Of a stretch of DNA of 7,305 nt, positions 1 through 6,355 are shown in pieces. A program made the position numbers and the translations under genes. The first letter of the stretch is position 1. Each line of letters starts with the position of its first letter. This DNA is from Niastella sp. (lineage in GTDB: Bacteria; Bacteroidota; Bacteroidia; Chitinophagales; Chitinophagaceae): positions 1 to 7,305 of the forward strand of contig JAJKIL010000065.1 of assembly GCA_021154515.1 (NCBI GenBank). The letters are read 5' to 3'. Under the pieces are notes generated by a model, which was not told the origin of the DNA, made no database searches, and worked only from the letters and a program-made list of their open reading frames with translations.

Positions 1-623
1 GATTTCAGTTCGGCAATCTCTTTCAGTTTACCCTGGTCGCCGGCCATGCCAAATACCCCTTCAGTTATAACCAGGATACCACCAGCTTTTTGTTTTTCGA
101 TAAGGGCTGTAGCACGTTGCAGCTGTTTTTCCAGATCTTCCAGATCGTTGTGTTTGAACACATACCGGTGACCGGGATGCAGACGAACACCATCTATGAT
201 ACAGGCATGGCTTTCGGCGTCGTAAACAATGATGTCATGACGGCTGCACAACACATCGATCAAACTAACCATACCCTGGTAACCAAAATTCAATAAAATA
301 GCATCTTCTTTACTTTCGAAAGCGGCCAACTTTTTTTCCAGCAACTCGTGATTATTACTATTGCCACTCATCATACGGGCGCCCATTGGCAATGCCAGTC
401 CGTACTGGGCAGCGCCTTCTGCGTCGGCTTTCCGGATTTCAGGATGATTGGCTAAACCCAGGTAATTATTCAAACTCCACACAATCATTTCCTTACCTCT
501 GAATTTCATTCTGCTCCCGATTTCTCCTTCCAGTTTAGGAAATGCAAAATAACCATGAGCTCTTTCACGATGTTGACCTATTGGACCTTGATTCTTTAGT
601 AATCTTTCAAAAATATCTGCCAT
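1..623 (-). CDS. Alpha-oxoamine synthase family PLP enzyme, N-terminal half (partial)
   Basis: The minus strand reads open for 207 codons from ATG at 623-621 to the window edge, so the C-terminal half, with the Schiff-base lysine, is missing. The family (KBL, AONS/BioF, serine palmitoyltransferase) condenses an amino acid with an acyl-CoA using pyridoxal phosphate in the cytosol. Visible family landmarks are SLNNYLGL (residues 50-57), GARMMSGNSNNHELLEKKLA (81-100), the NFGYQG loop (112-117), AESHACIIDGVRL (136-148), whose His139 matches the histidine that stacks on the PLP ring, and TEGVFGMAGD (187-196), matching TEGVFSMDGD of BioF. The usual Ser of that last motif is Gly192. Which acyl-CoA and amino acid are used cannot be read from this half; a sphingolipid role (SPT) is possible, but the N-terminal motifs differ from well-known bacterial SPTs. 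The start is supported by the conserved N-terminal extension and a -7 box about 46 bases upstream. It is divergent from the phosphatase gene. Confidence 0.88.
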   Translation of the reverse strand, partial: MADIFERLLKNQGPIGQHRERAHGYFAFPKLEGEIGSRMKFRGKEMIVWSLNNYLGLANHPEIRKADAEGAAQYGLALPMGARMMSGNSNNHELLEKKLAAFESKEDAILLNFGYQGMVSLIDVLCSRHDIIVYDAESHACIIDGVRLHPGHRYVFKHNDLEDLEKQLQRATALIEKQKAGGILVITEGVFGMAGDQGKLKEIAELK

Positions 624-669
624 AATATGGATTTTATTAATAGGGTTATTGCTGTTTTGGCGAATGGCG

Positions 670-677
670 CAAAGGTA
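670..677 (-). promoter_or_regulatory. Bacteroidota -7 promoter box for the PLP-enzyme gene
   Basis: Read on the minus strand this is TACCTTTG, a perfect match to the Bacteroidota sigma-factor -7 consensus TAnnTTTG. It ends 46 bases before the ATG, giving an expected leader of about 40 bases. I could not find a convincing TTG-type -33 element at the usual distance, so the call rests on the -7 match and position. Confidence 0.5.
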
Positions 678-711
678 GCGTTTTTAATGTTTTGATAACC
701 TTGGCGAGGTG

Positions 712-745
712 GTTTAATAGCCGTTTAATTGCTATATCGTTTAAC
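712..745. repeat. Three spaced GTTTAA(T/C) motifs in the divergent promoter region
   Basis: GTTTAAT occurs at 712-718 and 723-729, and GTTTAAC at 739-745, with start-to-start spacings of 11 and 16 bases. They lie upstream of both divergent genes. They could be operator half-sites, but in AT-rich DNA such a cluster may also arise by chance. Confidence 0.25.
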
Positions 746-888
746 GGGAAAGAACCCTGAATATTTTGAAAGAATACGCTAAAAGTTTGAAAAAAAGGAC
801 CATTAAACAACTTAGCAATCAAAACATTAAGCAATCGTTTGAGTTCACGATTTTATTAAATTTTAATGTACGGGGTTATATAGCCGGT

Positions 889-896
889 TATCTTTG
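889..896 (+). promoter_or_regulatory. Bacteroidota -7 promoter box for the phosphatase gene
   Basis: TATCTTTG matches TAnnTTTG exactly and ends 14 bases before the ATG at 911. If used, transcription would begin around 901-903 and leave a leader of only about 8-10 bases. An in-frame stop (TAG at 881-883) lies just upstream, so the ATG at 911 is the first possible start after it. No clear -33 box is seen. Confidence 0.5.
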
Positions 897-910
897 CCAA
901 AACTTTTTTA

Positions 911-2575
911 ATGCGCCTTCTTTTAGCAACAAGTTGTTTTTTGCTGTTTTGGTTTATTTCACCCGCTCAAATCAAAACAAGCGCAACTGCAACCACAACC
1001 GCTTCAACTACTGTAAACCGTCCTAAACTGGTAGTAGGTATCGTTATAGACCAAATGCGTTGGGATTACCTGTACCGGTTTTATGACCGTTATGCCGCCG
1101 ATGGAGGTTTTAAACGTTTCCTGAATCAGGGTTTTTCTTGCGAGAACACCATGATCCCCTACGTGCCTACGATAACTGCCTGTGGGCATACCTGTATTTA
1201 TACCGGTAGCGTGCCCGCCATTCATGGCATTGTAGGTAATGCCTGGTACGATCCGCAAAAGAACAGGAACGTATACTGCACAGAAGACTCAACCGTGGCA
1301 ACTGTTGGGGCCGAAGCAGGCGTTCCCGGCGCCATGAGCCCTTTTAACATGAAGGTTACCACTATCGGTGATGAGTTAAGACAGGCCACCAATTTCAAGG
1401 GTAAAGTGATTGGCGTTGCCGTTAAAGACAGAGGTGGTATTTTACCCGCCGGTCATTCGGCCAATGCGGCGTACTGGTACGATAGCCGCAACGGAAACTG
1501 GATAACTTCAACCTACTACATGAAGGAACTTCCTAAATGGATGCAGGACTTCAATGCACAAAAGCTGGTTGATAAATACTATGGCATGGGCTGGAATACC
1601 TTGTATCCCATCAATTCTTATGTACAAAGTACTGCCGACGAAAAAAGCTATGAAGCCACTCCCTTTGGCGTAGAACAAAAAGCTTTCCCATATGATCTTA
1701 AAAAATTTGCCGGTACCAACTATTCCAATATCTGTTCTACTCCTTATGGTAATTCCATGACGGTTGAAATAGCAAAAGCTGCTGTTACTGGCGAACAACT
1801 GGGGGCTGACAATATCACCGATCTGCTGGCTATCAGCTTTTCTTCACCTGATTATATAGGTCATGCATTCGGTCCTAATTCAGTTGAACAGGAAGATGAT
1901 TACCTGCGCCTTGATAAAGACCTCGGCAGCTTCTTTAATTTCCTCGATGCCAAAGTAGGTAAGGGGCAATATGTTGTGTTTTTATCGGCCGACCATGCCG
2001 TGGCACACGTTCCTGGCTTTAGCAAAGAGAATAAATTGCCTGGTGGTATAGCGCCTGCCGCCCGTTGGTCGCAGGACCTGGGTAAGATCCTGAATGAGAA
2101 ATTCGGGTCTTCAAGGCTAATCATTGGCAACTTCAATCATCAGATCTACCTCAATCACCAGGTGATCGATTCCATGAAACTCGATGTAAACGCGGTAAAG
2201 AGAACGGTCATTCAATACCTCATTCTTCAACCCGAAGTGGGGCAGGTATTTGACCTGAACAAACTGATGGAAGTGCCTTTAACGGCTAAACAGCGGGATA
2301 TGGTAGCCAATGGCTATAACCAGCATTTAAGCGGCGATGTTCAGGTAATGCTGCAATCGGGCTATATGGAAGGAAGCGGTACAGGCACCACCCACAGCGC
2401 CTGGAACCCCTACGATTCTCACATTCCTTTGCTGTTCTATGGCTGGAATGTTCCCAAAGGCAAAACCAACCGCGAAGTGTATATGACGGATATTGCTGCT
2501 ACGCTGGCGGCCATGCTGCACATACAAATGCCCAGCGGCTGTATAGGACATGTAATTGAGGAAGTTGTCAAATAG
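911..2575 (+). CDS. pafA: Secreted PafA-type alkaline phosphatase
   Basis: Alkaline phosphatase superfamily enzyme of 554 residues that hydrolyses phosphate monoesters with two zinc ions; in Bacteroidota such enzymes release phosphate from organic esters in the periplasm. Residues 1-19 form a signal peptide (MRLLLATSCFLLFWFISPA, cut before Gln20). The active site can be followed in order: Asp47 (IVIDQMRWD), nucleophile Thr89 (PTITACGH), Asn110 (GIVGNAWYD), Lys172 and Arg174 (VKDRGG), Asp314 and His318 (SPDYIGH), Asp361 and His362 (LSADHAVAH), His495 (GTTHSAWNPYDSH). From memory these sit 9 or 10 residues after the equivalents in Elizabethkingia PafA (Thr79, Asn100, Lys162, Arg164, and so on), and the Lys/Arg pair is the signature of the phosphate-monoesterase subtype rather than the NPP diesterases. 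Length fits the family. It is probably monocistronic, between its own -7 box and a hairpin. Substrate preference beyond monoesters is not visible. Confidence 0.9.
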   Translation: MRLLLATSCFLLFWFISPAQIKTSATATTTASTTVNRPKLVVGIVIDQMRWDYLYRFYDRYAADGGFKRFLNQGFSCENTMIPYVPTITACGHTCIYTGSVPAIHGIVGNAWYDPQKNRNVYCTEDSTVATVGAEAGVPGAMSPFNMKVTTIGDELRQATNFKGKVIGVAVKDRGGILPAGHSANAAYWYDSRNGNWITSTYYMKELPKWMQDFNAQKLVDKYYGMGWNTLYPINSYVQSTADEKSYEATPFGVEQKAFPYDLKKFAGTNYSNICSTPYGNSMTVEIAKAAVTGEQLGADNITDLLAISFSSPDYIGHAFGPNSVEQEDDYLRLDKDLGSFFNFLDAKVGKGQYVVFLSADHAVAHVPGFSKENKLPGGIAPAARWSQDLGKILNEKFGSSRLIIGNFNHQIYLNHQVIDSMKLDVNAVKRTVIQYLILQPEVGQVFDLNKLMEVPLTAKQRDMVANGYNQHLSGDVQVMLQSGYMEGSGTGTTHSAWNPYDSHIPLLFYGWNVPKGKTNREVYMTDIAATLAAMLHIQMPSGCIGHVIEEVVK

Positions 2576-2601
2576 ATATAATTTGTAAGGTGTTATATCA
2601 G

Positions 2602-2629
2602 AGAGGCCCGGTAGAAGTACCGGGCCTCT
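2602..2629 (+). terminator. Perfect 12-bp hairpin after the phosphatase gene
   Basis: AGAGGCCCGGTA (2602-2613) and TACCGGGCCTCT (2618-2629) are exact reverse complements around a GAAG tetraloop. Only a short T run follows (CTCTTTGC), so it may be a weak intrinsic terminator or a 3'-end stabilising hairpin. It starts 26 bases after the stop codon. Confidence 0.7.
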
Positions 2630-2631
2630 TT

Positions 2632-2697
2632 GCATAAAGCCTGAAGGGTAAAGGCAAAGCATTTTCCCTGTAGGCTTTATGCTTTGAGCTTTATGCT
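2632..2697. repeat. Palindromic intergenic repeat with a third, direct copy of one arm
   Basis: GCATAAAGCCT (2632-2642) and AGGCTTTATGC (2672-2682) are perfect 11-bp inverted arms. Inside them, AGGG (2645-2648) can pair with CCCT (2666-2669), extending the stem. The core GCTTTATGCT is then repeated directly at 2674-2683 and 2688-2697. The inverted-plus-direct layout resembles dispersed intergenic REP-like sequences; I infer, but cannot check here, that it recurs in the genome. Confidence 0.5.
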
Positions 2698-2749
2698 GTA
2701 TTTTAACTACATTTTTACAAACGGACCTTAAGTATATAGCTCACCCCAA

Positions 2750-2757
2750 TATTTTTG
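2750..2757 (+). promoter_or_regulatory. Bacteroidota -7 promoter box for the M16 protease gene
   Basis: TATTTTTG matches TAnnTTTG and ends 19 bases before the ATG at 2777, predicting a leader of about 13 bases. No convincing -33 TTG is visible. Together with the hairpins at 2602-2682 it argues that the protease is transcribed separately from the phosphatase. Confidence 0.5.
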
Positions 2758-2776
2758 TAGTCCAAAAACAATTATC

Positions 2777-5635
2777 ATGATATACTCCTTGCGTGTTGCA
2801 TGCCGGTGGCTGTTGCTGCTGGTTGGTATGTTGGTTATTCAACATACTACCGCTCAATTGAACGGGCAAAGCAAATTACCGGTTGATACAAAAGTTAAGA
2901 TCGGAAAGCTGGCGAACGGGTTAACGTATTACATTCGCCAGAATAAAAAGCCTGAGCAGAAGGTTGAATTACGGCTGGTGTTGAATGCCGGTTCTATTCT
3001 GGAAGAAGACGACCAGCAGGGGCTGGCCCATATGGCCGAACATATGGCCTTTAACGGAACCACCCATTTCAAAAAGAACGACATCGTTTCCTTTTTACAG
3101 AATATTGGCGTAGGGTTCGGGAACGACCTGAATGCCTATACCAGTTTTGATGAAACGGTATACATTCTGCCCATTCCCACCGATAAACCCGGTAACCTCG
3201 AAAAAGGCTTTCAGGTACTGGAAGACTGGGCGCATAATGTAACCTACCTTACTGACGATATCAATGGTGAGCGGGCTATAATTCTGGAAGAAAGCCGGAT
3301 GGGCAAGGGCGCCAATGACCGCATCTTCAGAAAAGTGTACCCGCGTTTGTTCGAAGGATCAAAATATGCCAGGCGTTTACCTATAGGTATTGACAGCATC
3401 ATTAAAAATTTCCCGGTCGATAACATTCGCCGTTTTTATAAAGAATGGTACCGGCCCGATCTGATGGCTGTGATCGTGGTAGGGGACATTGATCCGCTTA
3501 AAGCGGAAGAAATGGTTAAAAAGCATTTTGCCTCATTAACCAATCCTCCTGCTGAACGTAAAAGAGAATATGCCGATGTGCCTGCCTACAATTCTTCACA
3601 GGCCATGGTGGTAACTGATAAAGAAGCTACCGGTTACCGGGTTTCAATAAATTATCCCGCCATTAAAAAACCGGCCTCGGTAACCATCGGCGATTATCGC
3701 AAGGAACTGATTCAGCAGATGTTTGTTTCCATGCTGAATGAACGCCTGCAGGAGATAACGCAGAAAGAAGACCCGCCCTTCATTTATGGCAGTGCTGATT
3801 TTGATTCGTATGCCCGCGGATATGAGAGCTTTAATGCCATGGCGGCTGCAGGTACCGGCGATATAAGAAAGGCCACCAATGCACTGGCTGAAGAGATAGA
3901 ACGGGTAAAACGGTTTGGTTTTACGCAACCGGAATTACAACGCGCCAAGAAAACAGTACTGGCGCAATATGAACGCACGTACAATAACCGCACTAAAACT
4001 GAATCGGCCGACCTGGTAGATGAATACATGAACAACTTTCTGGTACAGGACCCCATACCCGGTATTGAAAAGGAATTTGAGTATGTAAAAGCCATGTTGC
4101 CCGCCATTACCCTCAATGAAGTGAACGAGGTATCGAAGGTGATAAAAGATCAGAAGAACCTGTTTGTGTACATGAGCGGGCCCGAAACAAACGACAGTAC
4201 GGCGCCTACTGATAAAGAGTTACTGGCGATCATCGATGCAAAAGCAAAGGCGGAGATAAAACCTTATGAAGAAAAAGCGGTGGCCTCTTCGTTGTTGAAC
4301 AAAACACCCACGCCTGGTAAAGTGCTGGCGGTTACAAAAAATGCGTTGCTGGGCACCACTGAATATAAACTAAGCAATGGCGTTACCGTAACATTGAAGC
4401 CAACCGATTTCAAGAGCGACCAGATCATCATGGGCGCTACCCGACCCGGGGGTAAAAACGAATATGGCGTGGCCGATAAGTATAATGCTGAATATATGGT
4501 GCCGGTTACCACCGCCATGGGACTGGGTCAGTTTTCGCCTACCGATTTAAGTAAGGTGCTGGCTGGTAAAACCGTTAGTGTGGAACCTGTTTTTTCATCC
4601 ATTGCTGATGGCTTCAAAGGCAGCAGTAGTGTAAAAGACCTGGAAACCCTGTTTCAACTCACTTACCTGCAATGTACAGCCCCACGTGGCGATACTGCTT
4701 TGTTCAGGGCATTTATTCAAAAGAATAAGTTGCAGTATGCCAACATCAGTGCCAACCCGCGGGCGGCATTTGCCGATACCTTGTATAAGCTATTGTTCAA
4801 TAACAACCCGTTAGCACCGGTTGTGGTGCCTAACAGCAGCTTCTTCGATCAAATCAGCTATAACCGGGTGCTGGACATTCGTAAAGAACATTTTGGCGAT
4901 GCCAGTGGGATGCAGTTTGTATTTACCGGCAGCTTTAAAGAGGCGGAAATAAAACCGCTGATTGAAAAATACATTGCGAGTTTACCAGCCACCGGTAAAA
5001 AATTCAGCTTTGTCGATAACAAAGTGCGTCCCGTAGATGGTAAAAAAACACTAACGGTTAACAAAGGAAAAGAAGAGCAAAGTCTGATACTGGGCTTTTT
5101 TACTGGAGAAACGCCTTATAGTGAAGCTATTGAAATGAAAGCCCATGCGTTGAGCGAAGTGCTGAACATTCGCATCATTGAAGAGTTGCGCGAAAAGATC
5201 CAGGGTATTTATGGTGGTGGTACTTATGCCGATCTGGAAAAGTATCCATACAGCAACTTCAGTTTTGTAGTGCAGTTACCCTGTGGACCACAAAAGGTTG
5301 ATACACTGGTAAAAGCCATTAAGAATGAATTCAATGAGATGGTTTCGAAAGGGCCCGATACCACTTACCTGAACAAGGTAAAAAAACAATGGTTGGAACA
5401 GCACAAACTGGACATAAAGGATAATGGTGTGTGGGTGGAAAAGCTGTTGCAACTTAAAGCGCAAGGCGGTGATCCCGACAGGTTTGTTCATTATGAGAAG
5501 TATGTAAATATGCTAACGCCTGCAGATGTGCAGCAGGCTGCCAAACTGGTGCTGGCAGGAAATGAATTCCTGGCCATACAGTTACCTGAAAATGCCAAAA
5601 GCACAGTAACAGAGGAACCTAAAAAAGGATTTTAG
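2777..5635 (+). CDS. Exported M16 (pitrilysin/PqqL-like) zinc metalloprotease
   Basis: 952 residues with a signal peptide (residues 1-26, hydrophobic WLLLLVGMLVI, cut at TTA before Gln27), so it acts in the periplasm or envelope. The first M16 domain (about 40-200) has the inverted zinc motif HMAEH: ligands His85 and His89 and catalytic base Glu88; GERAIILEES supplies Glu165 and the likely third zinc ligand Glu172. An M16 C-type domain (about 205-400) follows, then a linker around 480-520, a second M16 fold (about 525-690) with no HxxEH, and a final M16 C-type domain (about 695-875) with LREKIQGIYGGG at 804-815. One active and one inactive half in a single chain is the pitrilysin/PqqL architecture, which closes like a clamshell around short unfolded peptides; E. 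coli PqqL is of similar length. Substrate is unknown; general peptide turnover or processing of an exported peptide are both possible. It has its own -7 box and terminator. Confidence 0.92.
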   Translation: MIYSLRVACRWLLLLVGMLVIQHTTAQLNGQSKLPVDTKVKIGKLANGLTYYIRQNKKPEQKVELRLVLNAGSILEEDDQQGLAHMAEHMAFNGTTHFKKNDIVSFLQNIGVGFGNDLNAYTSFDETVYILPIPTDKPGNLEKGFQVLEDWAHNVTYLTDDINGERAIILEESRMGKGANDRIFRKVYPRLFEGSKYARRLPIGIDSIIKNFPVDNIRRFYKEWYRPDLMAVIVVGDIDPLKAEEMVKKHFASLTNPPAERKREYADVPAYNSSQAMVVTDKEATGYRVSINYPAIKKPASVTIGDYRKELIQQMFVSMLNERLQEITQKEDPPFIYGSADFDSYARGYESFNAMAAAGTGDIRKATNALAEEIERVKRFGFTQPELQRAKKTVLAQYERTYNNRTKTESADLVDEYMNNFLVQDPIPGIEKEFEYVKAMLPAITLNEVNEVSKVIKDQKNLFVYMSGPETNDSTAPTDKELLAIIDAKAKAEIKPYEEKAVASSLLNKTPTPGKVLAVTKNALLGTTEYKLSNGVTVTLKPTDFKSDQIIMGATRPGGKNEYGVADKYNAEYMVPVTTAMGLGQFSPTDLSKVLAGKTVSVEPVFSSIADGFKGSSSVKDLETLFQLTYLQCTAPRGDTALFRAFIQKNKLQYANISANPRAAFADTLYKLLFNNNPLAPVVVPNSSFFDQISYNRVLDIRKEHFGDASGMQFVFTGSFKEAEIKPLIEKYIASLPATGKKFSFVDNKVRPVDGKKTLTVNKGKEEQSLILGFFTGETPYSEAIEMKAHALSEVLNIRIIEELREKIQGIYGGGTYADLEKYPYSNFSFVVQLPCGPQKVDTLVKAIKNEFNEMVSKGPDTTYLNKVKKQWLEQHKLDIKDNGVWVEKLLQLKAQGGDPDRFVHYEKYVNMLTPADVQQAAKLVLAGNEFLAIQLPENAKSTVTEEPKKGF

Positions 5636-5661
5636 TCACTAAATCACTAACACACAATACT

Positions 5662-5702
5662 AAAGGCCTTCCCACGGCTCAGCCGGGGGGAGGCCTTTTT
5701 TT
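5662..5702 (+). terminator. Strong intrinsic terminator of the M16 protease gene
   Basis: AAAGGCCT (5662-5669) pairs with AGGCCTTT (5691-5698). The stem continues with a T-G wobble and CCC/GGG, then after an A/G mismatch CGG/CCG around a CTCAG loop. A run of seven T (5696-5702) overlaps the distal arm. The arm starts 27 bases after the stop codon. Confidence 0.9.
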
Positions 5703-5770
5703 ATGGTGGTTATGTGTATAGTATTGAATTGCAGTACAATTGAACTAAACCGTGAGGAAGCGTAAAAAAA

Positions 5771-5830
5771 CTAAAAATGCAATCCGCGCAAACGCTGGTC
5801 AAGCGCGCCCTTCATGGAAATTTTGCTCAT
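5771..5830 (-). CDS. Possible 19-residue micro-ORF (doubtful)
   Basis: The minus strand reads MSKISMKGALDQRLRGLHF from ATG at 5830-5828 to TAG at 5773-5771. It coincides with a GC-rich island inside very AT-rich DNA, and seven T follow the stop directly on the minus strand (5770-5764). Inside it, CGCGC (5785-5789) and GCGCG (5803-5807) are complementary. I do not recognise the peptide, and the plus strand also has a 22-codon frame here (5777-5845), so coding is unproven. It could equally be part of an RNA or a gene remnant. Confidence 0.2.
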   Translation of the reverse strand: MSKISMKGALDQRLRGLHF

Positions 5831-5840
5831 TCGTTTTATT

Positions 5841-5872
5841 ATTAAAAAAAACTAAAAAAATTTTTTTATTTT
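5841..5872. repeat. A-tract/T-tract block with a central A7T7 palindrome
   Basis: Runs of eight and seven A (5844-5851 and 5854-5860) are followed directly by seven T (5861-5867). A similar A7-CT-A5 stretch occurs at 5764-5777. Phased A-tracts usually bend DNA and may act as an upstream promoter element or binding site; this is low-complexity sequence and no specific role can be assigned. Confidence 0.4.
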
Positions 5873-6054
5873 CTCTTAAACACTAACTTGCAGGAACAAA
5901 CGGTTATAGCAAACTCCTCCCTATTAGATCTTGTACTACTTTACGATTAGCGTGTAACGCTGGATTTGATCATTGGTGCTAGAAATGAAATTTTTTTGCA
6001 TGGCACAGTTTCAATTTATGAATTGCTTTCAATTATAAAACTACATGATGCAAT

Positions 6055-6078
6055 TATGTGAGCTGGATAACTCACATA
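6055..6078. repeat. 24-bp inverted repeat, 8-bp perfect arms
   Basis: TATGTGAG (6055-6062) and CTCACATA (6071-6078) are exact reverse complements around an 8-base spacer. It may be a dimeric regulator's operator or a hairpin within the proposed RNA. The TGTGA/TCACA half-sites recall CRP, but the spacing between them is 10 rather than 6 bases. Confidence 0.5.
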
Positions 6079-6153
6079 GGTGTACTTAACATAAAATTAT
6101 AGATAAAGATATCCCGGAGGAAGAGGCGTCTTAGTACCGGCTTTAATTAGTAG

Positions 6154-6215
6154 CAGGTAAAGCTTTGTTCATATTAGCATCGTTAAGTTGCTCTGAAAAT
6201 TACCTGTTTAACGAT
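6154..6215 (+). other. Crossing RNA pairings (possible pseudoknot or switch)
   Basis: CAGGTAA (6154-6160) is the exact reverse complement of TTACCTG (6200-6206), and ATCGTTAA (6179-6186) of TTAACGAT (6208-6215). The two pairings cross, so they form either a pseudoknot or two alternative folds. They end 28 bases before the terminator stem at 6244. The loop lengths (18, 13 and 1 bases) are not those of a classic H-type pseudoknot. Confidence 0.35.
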
Positions 6216-6243
6216 TTCGCTGGTTTAGGGGTTGCTAGATCAC

Positions 6244-6277
6244 GACAGTCGGCCGCATGGCTGGCTGTCTTTTTTTT
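6244..6277 (+). terminator. Orphan intrinsic terminator
   Basis: GACAGTCGGCC (6244-6254) pairs with GGCTGGCTGTC (6259-6269) over 11 bp, including two G-T wobbles, around a GCAT loop, followed immediately by eight T (6270-6277). The minus direction lacks a T run, so it works only in the plus direction. There is no coding gene within 600 bases upstream, and the previous gene already has its own terminator. Confidence 0.85.
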
Positions 6278-6279
6278 AC

Positions 6280-6299
6280 CCCTGAGCAAAGTCGAAGGG
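6280..6299. repeat. Interspersed palindrome CCCTGAGC...GTCGAAGGG
   Basis: The 20-mer CCCTGAGCAAAGTCGAAGGG folds into a short hairpin: CCCT/AGGG, tandem G-A mismatches, then G-C. Close variants of this sequence (CCCTGAGC, two variable bases, GTCGAAGGG) are, from general knowledge, among the commonest dispersed intergenic palindromes in Bacteroidota and some other phyla. Here it follows directly on the orphan terminator. Confidence 0.6.
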
Positions 6300-6355
6300 C
6301 ACTCTCTTTACTATGATCACGGAACACCATAAACGAAGATGTTATACTATTCAAC

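Larger units (their letters stand above)
5880..6277 (+). ncRNA. Candidate structured small RNA ending at an orphan terminator (speculative)
   Basis: A strong rho-independent terminator at 6244-6277 points in the plus direction, yet no protein gene lies between it and the previous terminator at 5662-5702. Something transcribed must end here, or the terminator is a relic. The stretch upstream is rich in pairing potential: AGCGT/ACGCT (5949-5961), TATGTGAG/CTCACATA (6055-6078), and crossing pairings at 6154-6215. The 5' end is unknown, as I find no exact TAnnTTTG box on the plus strand, and the left boundary given is only the edge of the A-tract block. It matches no RNA family I can recognise. 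Confidence 0.27.

Noticed and set aside
646..834. A 62-codon minus-strand frame in the divergent promoter region
   Set aside because: It covers the promoter area of both neighbours, has no known domain, and is easily explained by AT-rich DNA.
766..1026. An 86-codon open frame overlapping the phosphatase start
   Set aside because: It overlaps the signal-peptide coding region in another frame, has no recognisable domain, and runs through the promoter region.
5703..5765. A 20-residue plus-strand frame beginning at the end of the protease terminator
   Set aside because: It starts in the terminator T run, has no promoter or ribosome-binding context, and looks random.
6058..6076. CRP-like site TGTGA...TCACA
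   Set aside because: The spacer is 10 bases rather than 6, and no target promoter lies at a suitable distance.
6110..6277. RNase P RNA, tmRNA or 6S RNA
   Set aside because: GGAGGAAGAGGC only faintly recalls the conserved GAGGAAAGTCC of RNase P RNA; no other conserved block, tRNA-like end or long closing helix could be found.
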